The translations under genes and the position numbers were made by a program. This document shows positions 12,397 through 23,045 of a stretch of DNA of 64,000 nucleotides, one piece after another; the stretch's first letter is position 1, and each line of letters starts with the position of its first letter. The notes beneath the pieces were generated by a model that saw only the letters and a program-made list of their open reading frames with translations, did no database searches and was not told where the DNA came from. Origin of the DNA: Cichorium intybus (taxonomy: Eukaryota > Streptophyta > Magnoliopsida > Asterales > Asteraceae); the NCBI GenBank assembly GCA_023525715.1, contig CM042013.1, forward strand, positions 83,626,494 through 83,690,493, given 5' to 3'.

Positions 12397-12805
12397 TGTT
12401 AGGAACCGGACCGGGTACACGCAGCGGAAATACACTATCACACACACAAACTCACGAAAATAAAGCAAGAAGAACACAAGGATTTTTACGTGGTTCGGAT
12501 TCGGTGCAAATCCTACGTCCACGGGCTACAACTAGAGAAATCTTATTAATACTCACAAGATTACAATTTATAATTCTTGTTTTGAGCTCAAGTGGTGCAA
12601 TTTTTCCTTGAACATATGAAGGCTATTTATAGCCTTTGTACAACAACTCTTGTTTGAATAAAACAAGCTTAACCACCTAATATTTGACAAAGTTTGCACC
12701 TACCAAAGAAAATAAGTCTACCAACTTTTGTTTGACAAATAAAATCTACCGTCCAAACAAAGTCATTAATTTGACTTTCTAGAACAAGCCTTCATTTACC
12801 TAACA
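12397..12805 (-). repeat. 5' LTR of the gag-only copia element
   Basis: The LTR is 409 bp and nearly identical to 10017-10425. The differences seen are ACTGGG/ACCGGG, CACGGAAA/CACGAAAA and GTGTAAAT/GTGCAAAT. Confidence 0.9.
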
Positions 12806-13272
12806 AAAGAAAACATGAAAAAGAACTAAAAAATGAAATAAAAAAATAAATTGTGAAAAAATGAAAACGAAGTAAATAGTAAAGTTATAAAAGCGAATTG
12901 TGAAAAATATAAAAACAAAGTAAAAAATTAAAGTTATAAAAACAAATTGTAAGAAACATATGAAAGTAAAAAAAATGAAATTATAAAAACGAATTCTGAA
13001 AAAAAAATATAAATGAGTAGGCACAATTATAAAAGTTTAGTGACTAATTATAGCCCAAAAAAAGTTCAGTGACCTTCTTAGCCAAAACTAGAAGTTCAGT
13101 GACCTTTAATAGCTTAAAAGAATATGGTAACATATTATTGCAGGTCAAAATGACTATTTCAGAACAAAATTTGCAAGTTAAATGACCTTTTATTACTTAA
13201 TGAAGTTAAGTGACCAAATGAGCACAAACTCAAAACGTAAGTGACCAAATGTGACCTTAACCCTATTAAAAA

Positions 13273-14420
13273 TGATTGAAATAATAATTTAGGTAATATG
13301 ATATCTTGAAAGTTTAGGAAGAATATAAATGATATTTTATATATAGATTTCTAATAAGGGTATAATAGTCTATTGATAAAAAACAAAGATTTAAAATGAT
13401 TATGAAATATTTAAAAATATTAAAAATAATGATTGTGGCAAATTTGATATTCTAAAAGTTTATGAAAAGTAAATCTGATTTAAAATATCAGACACTGCAA
13501 ATATGATATTTTAATAAATAAAAATGACACATATAAAGTTTTTCCTAAAATAAACTTTAATGAAGTTAAAAGAAATAATGGAACCACAATACAAATGATA
13601 TTCTTATATCTTAAAGAATAAAATTAGTTTATATGAATATACATATGTTACAAATAAAATAAAATAAAATAAAAATATGTTATGAACTTTATAAATAATA
13701 TAATTTATTTGAAATCAATCAATAGGTAATTATAACTAAAATATAGCTTATTTTTCTAACTAAATGTAGTACATAACTCATATTTGACATAATTATGTTT
13801 TTCACATCAATTTGATATAATATTTGATGCATAATCTAATAATGGACTAATAATAGATAAATTGGATAATAAAGTGTAAACAACCGATTCCAAATTTGAA
13901 CAATCTCTCAAACACGCATATCTTATATTTGGTATGTTTTGTCTCAATTGAATTTTTGCTCGTTAATAATGTTTCTTGAAGTGGATTTAACTTATATTTG
14001 GTATGTTTTTGTCTTAATTGAACTTTTGCTCATTAATAATGTTTCTTGAAATGGATAACCTTGCTTGTATGATATACACCTTGTTTTTGTTAAAACATGT
14101 TGATATTTAATCAATTATCAAAATTTTCTTGTATATTCATATCGAATAAAATGATCGTCTTTATGAGATGAACTATAACTTTACATCAAAGATCTCATCA
14201 CGAATTAGGAATAAGTTACTATGGTCAATCAGCAGCGGTTTCTTACTTGGTTTGTCTTGTTCTTGTTTTTTTATGTTAATAGTGGAGCATGCAACTGGTT
14301 TACAAATCCATATGTCTTTCTTCCATTAAACACAATAATTCATCACTTTTATCCTTAATTATAATAAACCCCAATCGAGTTCATTCACATGCATAGATTC
14401 AAAAACTCATAAACTTAACA
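13273..14420. other. AT-rich sequence downstream of the dioxygenase exon
   Basis: This would be the first intron of the dioxygenase gene if that gene continued leftward. I found no second exon in it. A short near-duplication (TATATTTGGTATGTTTTGTC with the following GCT(C)ATTAATAATG) occurs at about 13922 and 13992. Confidence 0.5.
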
Positions 14421-14705
14421 TCAGAAATATAGGACAAAAGAAACCTGGTAATGTTGGTGAGGACGTGCTTGAAGAAACTTAAATTCATCAGGCATTTCGA
14501 AATATTTCTCCATCATACTAATAAATCGCCCATCATCTTCAGTAGAGCACCGAGGATCTTTGACCAACAGAGCTCCAGTCTCTCTTAGGATTTGACTAAC
14601 CTCCGAGCACACCTTCTCAAGTTCAGGATTCACGACACCATCCAAGCAAAATCCACCAGACACTACATCCACATACAAACTCAGATCAATCACGGGTATA
14701 TCCAT
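14421..14705 (-). CDS. Exon 1 of a 2-oxoglutarate/Fe(II)-dependent dioxygenase (gene fragment)
   Basis: The reading frame starts MDIPVIDLSLYVDVV and continues LRETGALLVKDPRCSTEDDGRFISMMEKYFEMPDEFKFLQARPHQHYQ. This is the N-terminal (DIOX_N) part of a plant soluble 2OG dioxygenase. The coding part ends at HYQ with a good splice donor, CAG|GTTTCT, at about 14444. The residues after it in the open frame are intron. The catalytic double-stranded beta-helix with the HxD..H iron triad would be in later exons, and none is visible down to position 1. This is therefore an orphan first exon or a gene cut by rearrangement. A TATA box lies about 80 bp upstream of the ATG, so the promoter looks intact. 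The exact subfamily is uncertain. Confidence 0.75.
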   Translation of the reverse strand: MDIPVIDLSLYVDVVSGGFCLDGVVNPELEKVCSEVSQILRETGALLVKDPRCSTEDDGRFISMMEKYFEMPDEFKFLQARPHQHYQVSFVLYF

Positions 14706-14785
14706 TTGCTTGATTAATTATTACTTTTGACGATTTTTCTAGAAAGAATTGAATCAGTGCTTGATGTTGAACTTCATGATCATGC

Positions 14786-14793
14786 ATTTATAG
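14786..14793 (-). promoter_or_regulatory. TATA box of the dioxygenase exon
   Basis: The complement reads CTATAAAT, about 80 bp upstream of the ATG at 14705, a normal distance for a plant Pol II gene with a short 5' UTR. Confidence 0.6.
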
Positions 14794-14934
14794 TGTGTTT
14801 TTAGGCACGTGGAGATTTTTTGGCCTTTCCAATACTGTGGTGACCACAAATTTACCCCCATGGGAAATATGACGCAATCAAATCACACTATACCCCTACT
14901 TGATTCGTACCATACAATTATGAATAAATATCGA

Positions 14935-15068
<134 letters not shown>

Positions 15069-15072
15069 TAAT

Positions 15073-15310
15073 TGATTGAGGACATATAATCGATGGATGA
15101 CAAATTGTCAACTATTATGTCACATTATGTGTAAGATTTCACTTATTATGTCTAGTGAAGTTTCTAGTATAAATACAGCAACTGTAAAGATAAAAGTTAT
15201 ACCAATTTGAATGTAATCTTCTAAGTATTCAAACTCTCTCAAACTCTTCTTCATTCTCATCGTAAAGTTTTAGTTTAGCTTTATTAATCTAGTTTTAATT
15301 ACGTTTAATT
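15073..15310 (+). repeat. 5' LTR of a decayed copia element (ends approximate)
   Basis: The part from about 15127 to 15300 is matched by 21956-22135, including GTGTAAGATTTCACTTATTA and TTCAAACTCT. It is followed by TATAACACGTTATCAACAC, which resembles the sequence after the 5' LTR in many plant copia elements. A TATA-like TATAAATA lies near 15170. Exact ends could not be fixed because of the adjacent AT tract. Confidence 0.6.
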
Positions 15311-15389
15311 TATAACACGTTATCAACACAAAATCTCTAAGCAAGGAGATTAAGCAAGCGGAAAATACAACTATTGTAATGAAGTTAAA

Positions 15390-18387
15390 ATGTCCAACAT
15401 TGCAAAGCTCGAGTTTGCAGTCCTTGAAGTGAGTGGAAAAAACTATATGCCATGGATGATAGACGTAAAAATGCATCTTGAATCCATGGGCATTCCTACC
15501 TCTATAAATGAAATTAGTTAGTGCTCTGCACAAGATAAAGCAAAGGCACAAGTTTTCCTTCATAAGCACATTGATGAGATGTTGAGATTTGAATATCTTG
15601 ACATTACTGATCCAAGCATTCTTTGGAATCGTTTAAAGGACAGATTTGATCATAAAAAAGAAGTTATACTTCCAAATGCTAGAGATGAACGGAGAACCTG
15701 TGATTTCAAGACTTCAAGAAAGTAGATGAGTACAACTCGGCTTTGTTCAGAATTGTTTCACAACTTAAATATTGTGGACATGAGGTTACCGATGAAGATA
15801 TGTTGGAGAAAACTTACTCCACATTTCATGCATCAAACATCACTTTGCAGCAACAATATCGGCTGCAAAGGTTCACAAAATACTCCGAACTGAACACATG
15901 TCTCATTGTTGCAGAGCAAAATAATGAACTCTTAATGAAAAACCACCAATCCCATCCAACAGGATCGGTAGCACTTCCAGAAGAAAATGTTACCAACATT
16001 GATGGTCCTAAAAATAATACACATGGACAAGGACGAGGTCGTGGTTTCGGGCATGGCCATTCTGGTCGAAACCAAGGTTATGAAAATAATAATAAATCTG
16101 GTCATGGAAGAGGTCATTCTTATTGTGGTCATGGTTGTAAGAATAATAACTACCATGCTCTACAAAGAAACAATGCTCAGCCACAAAAGAAGTCCAAAAT
16201 GGCAAGAAATGATGCTTGGACATCACAAAAGACTAATGGTTCTTGTTATAGATGTGGCAGCATAGGTCATTGGTCAAGGACCTGTTGCACACCTGCACAT
16301 CTCTATCAACTCTACCAGGCTTCCCTAAAAGGAAAGGGAAAAGAAGCAAACCTAATCGACAATGTTAACTTTGACAATGTGGAGTTTGACAACATGGATT
16401 TTAATAATTTTGAATTTGAAAACACTGAGCTGAATACTGAATTCTGTAATATCATAGACGCCTAATAATTAAAGATTTCTAATGTTAAGTTGTAACTTGT
16501 TTTTCTCTGTGATGTTGTTATGTAATATATTCTTACTATAAATAAACATTTGTTATGAATATGATTATAGACTCATCATTTGTTTCCTATGTGAAGATCA
16601 ATATGAATTCAATTGGAGCTCAACACCAAGGAAATCTTGGAGATCTTTTAATAGAAGATAGTGGTACCACAAACAGAATTCTGAAATCTAAGAAATATTT
16701 CTCCCAACTAAACACAGCAATAGGTGCCATGAATACTATATCAGGTCCTGTAGACATGATTACAGGAATAAGAAAGGCTCATTTCACCTTACCCAATGGT
16801 ACAAAGTTTATAAAAAATAATGCAGTATTTTCTCCAAGCTCAAATCAAAATCTATTAAGTTATAATGATATATATCTTAACGGATATGACACTCAATCTA
16901 TGACCATAGAAAATAAAAAATATATGCTTATTACAGGTAATAATCGTGTACTATAGAAACTACCAACGCTTGGTTCTGGTTTACTTTATACATACATACA
17001 TATTGCTTAATCAAATATGGTAGTAAAAGAAAAATGTTGTGATCCTCGGATTTTCAGTTTATGGCATGATAGGCTAGGCCATCCAGAATTAACAATGAGG
17101 CGCAGGATAATTGAGAATACACATAGGCATCCATTGAGGGACCAGAAGTTCCCTCAATCAAGTAACACAAGACCATGTACACCTTGTTCCCATGGAAAAT
17201 TAATTATAAAACCCTCACCAACGAAAGTTGAAAGGGAATCACCTAGATTTCTTGAAAGAATTCAATGTGATATATGTGGACCAATTCATCCACCATTTGG
17301 ACCATTAGATACTTTATGGTTCTGATTGATGCATCCAGCAAATGGTCTCATGTTTGCCTATTACCAACTCGTAATATGGCATTTGCAAAATTTCTTGCTC
17401 AACTTATTAAATTAAGAGCCCATTTCTCTGATTATAATATCAAGAGGGTGAGACTTGATGATGCTGGTGAATTTACTTCCCAATCATGGTGAATTTACTT
17501 CCCAAGCATTCAATGACTATTGTATGTCTGTGGGAATTGTTGTTGAACACCCAGTTGCTCATGTACACACACAAAATGGTTTAGTTGAGTCATTGATTAA
17601 ACGTCTCCAACTAATAGCTAGACCATTAATAATGAGAACCAAACTTCATGTTTCTGTATGGAGTCATGCAATCTTACATGTTGCATCATTAATTCGTATA
17701 AGAGTAAGTGCATATCATACATATTCTCCCCAACAACTTGCTCTTGGTCAAGAGCCAGATATTTCTCATCTCAGAATTTTTGGGTGTGCAGTATATGTTT
17801 TTATTGCACCACCACAACGTCCAAAAATGGGTCCTCAAAGAAGGTTAGGAATATATATTGGATATGAAACAGTTTCTATCATAAGGTATCTTGAACCTTT
17901 AACAAGTGATGTTTTTACAACATGTCTTGCTGATTGCCAATTTGATGAGACAGTTTTTCTATCATTAGGGGGAGAAAAGAAAAGCCAAGAGAAGGATGTT
18001 TCATGGAATGGACCTTCATTGTCATATCTTGATCCTTACACAAAACAATGTGAAACAGAAGTTCAAAAGATAATGCATTTCCAAGAAATGCCAAATCAAT
18101 TACCTGATGCATTTACTGATACAAAAAGGGTGACTAAATCATATATACAAGCTGTTAATGCTCCAGCTCGAATTGAGACTCCAGATAAACAATATGGTGA
18201 TAAAGTCACTCAAGAATCTAAAGCACGCCTGAAGCATGGAAGACCATTTGGTTCTAAGTATAAAAATCCTAGAAAACGAAGAGGAGCCAAAAATGCACTT
18301 GAACCTGAAGAAACACAAAATATCAAGAGTTCCCAAGGAGAGGAAATAAATGATATTGATAAAGAGACTGCAATGACTTACAATCTG
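15390..18387 (+). pseudogene. copia Gag-protease-integrase polyprotein, decayed and truncated
   Basis: Gag starts at 15390 (MSNIAKLEFAVLEVSGKNYMPW) but has an early stop after NEIS and a frameshift near 15720. It continues in a 240-codon frame (15743-16465) with a His/Gly/Arg-rich stretch and a CCHC knuckle (CYRCGSIGHWSRTC). A protease region follows at 16555-16956, with active-site-like EDSGTT. The pre-integrase domain is at 17017-17325 (LWHDRLGHPE, CTPCSHGK), then integrase with FLERIQCDICGP and the later NGLVES. A frameshift falls at about 17320 and a 22-bp tandem duplication (GGTGAATTTACTTCCCAA twice) at 17467-17510. The polyprotein ends abruptly at 18387, where a gypsy LTR begins. Reverse transcriptase and RNase H are missing. 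Confidence 0.8.
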
Positions 18388-18620
18388 AAACACCCCCAAA
18401 CCACGATGGCGAAATCGTTGGAGGGCGGAACGAATCATAGTATCACAACCATTGCATACATTGAAACATAAGTAGATAAAAAACCATCATACATTATAAT
18501 TGGAAAGTTACATTGTCAAACGTTATTGTTTCAACCCAGTTACAGTATGATAACGAAATAATAAAAAGAGACGTCTTCGCGTCCCATCTCAAAAGATTAG
18601 TCGTACCTGACCAATTGTTA

Positions 18621-18668
18621 CCTGAGAATACAAGTAATTTTAAAAGTGTCAACATTACGTTGGTGAGT
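18621..18668 (-). promoter_or_regulatory. Conserved LTR module with splice-acceptor signature
   Basis: On the minus strand the order is ACTCACCAACGT, TGTTGAC, an A/T-rich stretch, then TTCTCAG|GTAA. It matches the module in the 23046 solo LTR. Confidence 0.45.
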
Positions 18669-18762
18669 TTATAAGATTTTTGTAATGAGAAACTCAGTAA
18701 TTCATTTGTGAAAACTAGTAGCGTATGAACCAAGAAAAACAGTATTTTCTTTAACGTTGTCG

Positions 18763-19050
18763 TAGTTTTAAATCCATAAAACCCTTGTGTAAGTAAAAAC
18801 CGTACTTATCTATATCTTGAAAAAATGTAGTTTTAATTCCATAAAACCCGTATGTATAAGTAAAACCATACTTATATTTGTAACGTGATAGAATGTAGTT
18901 TTGATTCCATAAAACTCGTATGTATAAGTAAAACCGTACTTATATTTGTATGTTGCTGAAATGTAGTTTTAATTTCCATAAAACCCGTATGTATAAGTAA
19001 AACCATACTTATATTTTGTATAAAGCAACATGTAGTTTTATATTTACATA
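18763..19050. repeat. About 4.4 tandem copies of a 68-bp LTR sub-repeat with two small hairpins
   Basis: Each copy contains a GTTTTA..TAAAAC pair and an ATAAGTA..TACTTAT pair, so each can form two short hairpins. The array lies just upstream, in LTR direction, of the acceptor-like module. Confidence 0.75.
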
Positions 19051-19173
19051 AAACCATTTGAAGATGTTTTTCCCAAACCAAGGATATTCGTTGTTGTTCA
19101 TGTGAGTTATTATAACCTCGTTATGACCTCATTCGAGTAGTGTAATCACTTACTCGATAGGCTATCATACCTA

Positions 19174-19664
19174 TCAAATGCGGTAAATACGTACAAGATG
19201 TTCGACCATCTCGCTCGCCTCATGGGTAACTCTATCTACCAACTGCTCTGCAGCTGCCGCCCTGGCCTCGGTTGCCTCGGCTAGTCGCTCTAGGGCGGTC
19301 ATCCTCTCCTCTAGTGACTGTACATGGGTCGTGGTACCCATCCATTCTTCCTGCAGAGTCAGCATCGTCTCTTTGTGGAGATCTTGTCCCTCGTCTATTC
19401 GCCTCACTCTTATCGTTGTGTTCCGGGCTTCTCCGCCAACTTCCATCACCTCGTGATGAAGTGCCTGGAGTCGGGTGTTTAAATGGGACACTCAAGGTAC
19501 AAGGATAGGTAAGGCGCGGTCTGCTGGAGTGTTGAGGACTGGGGCGTGCTGCGGTGGACGCAGACCGAATGGGGATCGCATGCCACCTTCTCCAGCCCAG
19601 GTGTGAAGTTGAGACGTCTATCGTGGGGGCTCATCCTGATAGGCGAGTGGTGGAAGGGGCTTGT
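19174..19664 (-). pseudogene. Coiled-coil fragment, probably gypsy gag N-terminus
   Basis: A 105-codon frame (19174-19491) encodes a heptad-rich, Glu/Arg/Ala-rich peptide (RLQALHHEVMEV, VQSLEERMTALERLAEATEARAAAAEQL). The sequence to 19664 is GC-rich compared with its surroundings but broken. Coiled coils of this kind occur in plant gypsy gag proteins. The fragment is interrupted at 19665 by another LTR. The assignment is by composition and context only. Confidence 0.4.
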
Positions 19665-19838
19665 TGTAACACCCGGTTTTTAATAAAACATTTTCATTTA
19701 AATAAATATCAATTTATTCAATAATTAACATTTTGAAGATATTTAGAAATCATTTTAAACATCAATTCACCGCATGAATCCCCAATTAAGCAGCATCAGT
19801 GTGTACTCGTCATGCCTGGCCGTCATTTCCACATGTAC

Positions 19839-19890
19839 AACCTGAAATGGAAATTTAATAGAGAAGGATAAGCACACGACTTAGTGAGCT
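19839..19890 (-). promoter_or_regulatory. Conserved LTR module with splice-acceptor signature
   Basis: On the minus strand: GCTCACTAAGTCG, TGTGCTTAT, a 20-nt T-rich stretch, then TTTCAG|GT. It lies about 175-225 bp before the LTR end. Confidence 0.45.
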
Positions 19891-20830
19891 CCAACAACTA
19901 CACAACATATCAGTTACACATACTTTACCCCTAACAGAATAATACAACCACACGTCACATAATCTGCTCTACCCAGTATATTGGATTACAACCTCCTATA
20001 CGTACCTGCTCAGTAAATCTAATTCCCCTGCTCAGCACTTAAAGTTGTGCATACCTTGTACGTCGAGTCATGCGTATCTGCTCAGTGTATTTTGCACGTA
20101 TCTTTACGTCGAGCCCACACACACCATAACCCAACCCATACAATTATAACAGAAAGATATATATCAATAATATACACACAACTTGGTACCATTTACCAAC
20201 ATCTTATAAACATCTTATAAGCACACAAAATACAGTAAAGGACATATAACGTCCACACAATGTAGTGAGAAACTCACCTGGTTATAGTCGACTACAACAT
20301 TTATCTCTGCTTCGTATTTCCTCTTTAACTGTTAACACAGCAAGGCATTTATCACTCTTTAATTCTTAACTATCTTATAGTTGCATCATTAAACTCTTCC
20401 ATAATTCCAACATGATACCTCATGATTTATCAAGTAAAGAACGGCCAGGTAGAAGATTAGATGTAGTGGCAGAATCCTTTCAGCATTTTAGCCTTTCGGA
20501 AAATCCAACAACCAGATCCCAAGTAATCGGCCTAGACACCATCCTCGTAAGTAAATCACTCGGTATTATTTTTGGATAGTATAACCTCTACATATTATAG
20601 TTTAACACTTATAAACTACTAGAGAAATACGATAGTGATTACTCACTTAAGATTGACGTTTTCGCAAAGCCTTGGCACGTTTCCCGTTCCGCTCTTCCAA
20701 CACTTCCCGAGCACCTCGTTACCAGCTACCGCTCGCTCCTAACTCCTCCCGACCTATTTTCCTCACCAGAACACTCCTCGATATCGTAAGGTTGTTTGGT
20801 GTTTGTTGTGGGTTGAAATGAAGAAGTTGG

Positions 20831-20925
20831 GCCTCTATTTATAGGGCTTGAAAACACTATTCACGACGTCATCACGACATCATCGTCGACGTCATCACGA
20901 GGTAAGCGCTTACTTCATTTCTCGG
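20831..20925 (-). promoter_or_regulatory. LTR promoter: TATA box with TGACGTC-type words upstream
   Basis: On the minus strand CCTATAAATAGAGG (20831-20846) is a strong TATA box. Within 80 bp upstream lie several TGACGTCG and GATGACGTC words, the core of bZIP/TGA-factor sites. The box should drive the retrotransposon transcript. Confidence 0.6.
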
Positions 20926-20929
20926 GTAC

Positions 20930-21005
20930 TATTCACGACGGAGTTACTATTCACGCCGGAGTTACTATTCACGCCGGAGTTACTATTCAAGCCGGAGTTA
21001 CTATT
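20930..21005. repeat. Four tandem 18-bp units in the LTR U3 region
   Basis: The unit GAGTTACTATTCACGCCG is repeated with small changes (ACGACG, ACGCCG, AAGCCG). The array lies upstream of the TATA box near the LTR start. Confidence 0.8.
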
Positions 21006-21044
21006 CACAATTTTTTTTTTTTTGGAAAAAAAACGGTCGTTACA

Positions 21045-21955
21045 AATTCTCCCCCCCTTTATAAGATTCCGTCCCCGGAATCTCCAGCGTTGACATACTC
21101 TTATTTTTTCACCCAATCATTCTCTATTTCAACACAATACGGTTGTATTAGTAAACCCAAAGGGTATTACAATACTGGCACCTTAACCACCTCTAATCAA
21201 CTAGGCCAACCTATTGAGACTAATAAGTACTCGTTATGTAATCTCATATACTTACAATACTGACATCATGGATGCAAGGTACTTGTTATGCATCGTATAA
21301 TCATAATCACATGTTCTCCACATCATAGCACAACCCCTGCTATTCACAACCTCAACAGCTCAGCTATTCACCAGACACCCGACTGTATGTGTGTTAGAAC
21401 TGCCAGCCAATAAAGCCATCACAACACTTGTATGTGGTCCCACCACAATTACTGCTCATAAGATCCACAACATATATGTGGTCTTACCAAATGTGGCCCC
21501 ACTAAATAAGTGGTCACAACCACAAGTACTATTAACCCCCAGAATAAATGGTCACAACTACAAGTTACCAGTGGCCCCACGGAATAAGTGGTCCCAACCA
21601 CAAGTACAAGTAGCCCCATAGCATAAGTGGTCTCAACCACAATACTAGTAGCCCCACCTAATAAGTGGTCCCAACTACAAGTATAAGTGCCCCCACAGAA
21701 TAAACAGCTTTTCGCTCTAAAGGCTTAACAGTTAACACACATACAACTGCACAGCTCTGCAACGAACCATATGACACCAAGAATCCTCATATCAGCTCAG
21801 CCTCCACATACAACTACAAAATCTCCACCCACAATATGATACCATATCCATGGTTATCACCACTTAGTACTCATGTATTCGTCCGCACAGCTAATATCAA
21901 CTAGATATTCAACCAGCTACCGACACAGTTTATCCACGCGTGTGATGATAGCGTT
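21045..21955 (-). mobile_element. Internal 3' region of the 19665 element, non-coding
   Basis: The purine tract at the left end marks this as the inside of a minus-strand gypsy element. No gag or pol is recognisable. At 21425-21690 there are about six diverged 35-bp repeats with the word GTGGTCCCAACCAC. The right border, where copia LTR sequence starts, is a deletion or insertion junction. Confidence 0.5.
21425..21690. repeat. Diverged 35-bp repeats with GTGGT..ACCAC hairpins
   Basis: Copies read GTGGTCACAACCAC, GTGGTCCCAACCAC and GTGGTCTCAACCAC, with a variable 4-nt loop between pairing arms. They are separated by CAAGTAnnAGTnGCCCCAC words. Confidence 0.65.
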
Positions 21956-22244
<289 letters not shown>

Positions 22245-23045
22245 TTTGTTTAAAGTGGGTGCAACGAGATACTCCGTTGTATACAATTGTACAAAAACTA
22301 TTTGAATTATGATGTACGATCTAGAAATTCAAACCGGTTAGACCAAGGGGTGCCATTACCACCCACCCCAAGAGGTTTGTGTGTCACGTAGCCGCCACCT
22401 CACTTTTTCCTCACTAACTCCTCACCCCTTAAATTTTAGGAAATGATATCCCATCCCTACCACTCCCTTTTTTTAATTAAATAAATAAAAAATAAACTAA
22501 ACTAAAAAAATCTAATTTTTTTAAAATAAACATTTCATTAATTAAAAATTACAACCGTAAATTAAAATGACAAACGTAGAATTAAAAACGAAAAACAAAC
22601 CAACAACCTACAAATTAAAAAAAAAGACAACTAAAACGATAAATTTAAAACGTAAAAAATTAAACGACAACCTACGAACGATATTTTGCCATAATATAAG
22701 CTTTTAATTTTAAAACCATCTCACGTGCTTCCCCTTCGAGACCTTCCTCCGGATTGGACGTCAAAAACTTAATATCTTTTATACGTTGTTTTTCTTCACG
22801 GACTCGTTGACGTTCTTGATGGATTTGTTGACGTTCTTCCCAAGCTCATTGTTTGTCTTCCAACACTTTTTTGTACAACTCGATCCGCTCGACGATACTT
22901 AAATTGTAGCATTCAAATTCCAACCGCATAAGTGCCACGTCTTCGCTAGTTACCGACCCACCTCTTGCACTTGACGAACTCACTTTTCCTTTTCTTTTTA
23001 CGGCATCTCGTCCCATCGGCCGGCGGAATTCGGGAAATTCAAGGG

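Larger units (their letters stand above)
10017..12805 (-). mobile_element. Young Ty1/copia-type element encoding only gag and protease
   Basis: Two 409-bp LTRs (10017-10425 and 12397-12805) start TGTTAGGAACCGG and end CCTAACA. They differ at about three positions, which indicates a recent insertion. A perfect 5-bp target duplication AAAGA lies at 10012-10016 and 12806-12810. The complement of a tRNA-Met primer binding site sits beside the right LTR, and a purine-rich tract (GTGGGAGAT on the minus strand) lies beside the left LTR, so the element reads leftward. The interior is only 1971 bp and holds one gag-protease ORF. Integrase, reverse transcriptase and RNase H are absent. It must have moved with enzymes from a relative. 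It sits inside the 9256-13263 MULE. Confidence 0.9.
9256..13263. mobile_element. MULE-type element with long terminal inverted repeats, split by a copia insertion
   Basis: The ends are long imperfect inverted repeats beginning (A/G)GGTTAAGGTCA and continuing for more than 230 bp (9256-9490 against 13030-13263). They are flanked by a 9-bp direct repeat TATTAAAAA at 9247-9255 and 13264-13272. A 9-bp duplication with long terminal inverted repeats is the signature of Mutator-like elements. Without the nested copia element (10017-12805 plus its 5-bp duplication) it was about 1.2 kb, too short for a transposase, so it is non-autonomous. The inverted arms contain further T-rich TTTTACAACTTT words. 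Confidence 0.75.
18388..19170 (-). mobile_element. Fragment of a long gypsy LTR (relative of the 23046 solo LTR)
   Basis: Read on the minus strand it ends GGTTTGGGGGTGTTTC where the solo LTR at 23046-26118 ends GGTTTGGGGGTGTGACA. The two share the CGATGGCGG region and the ACTCACCAACGTAATG..TTCTCAGGTAA module (18621-18668 here). The 3' end has cut the copia polyprotein. An array of about 68-bp repeats lies at 18763-19050. Confidence 0.7.
19665..21044 (-). mobile_element. Chromovirus-type LTR (3' LTR of a minus-strand element)
   Basis: The 1380-bp LTR runs, on the minus strand, from TGTAACGACCG to CCGGGTGTTACA. It is preceded by a purine tract (AAAGGGGGGGAGAATT, complement of 21045-21060), as expected at the 3' LTR. 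It contains a TATA box (complement of 20831-20846) with repeated ACGTC/ACGA words upstream, a sub-repeat region at 19960-20110, and the acceptor-like module at 19839-19890. It is inserted in the gag fragment to its left. Confidence 0.75.
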
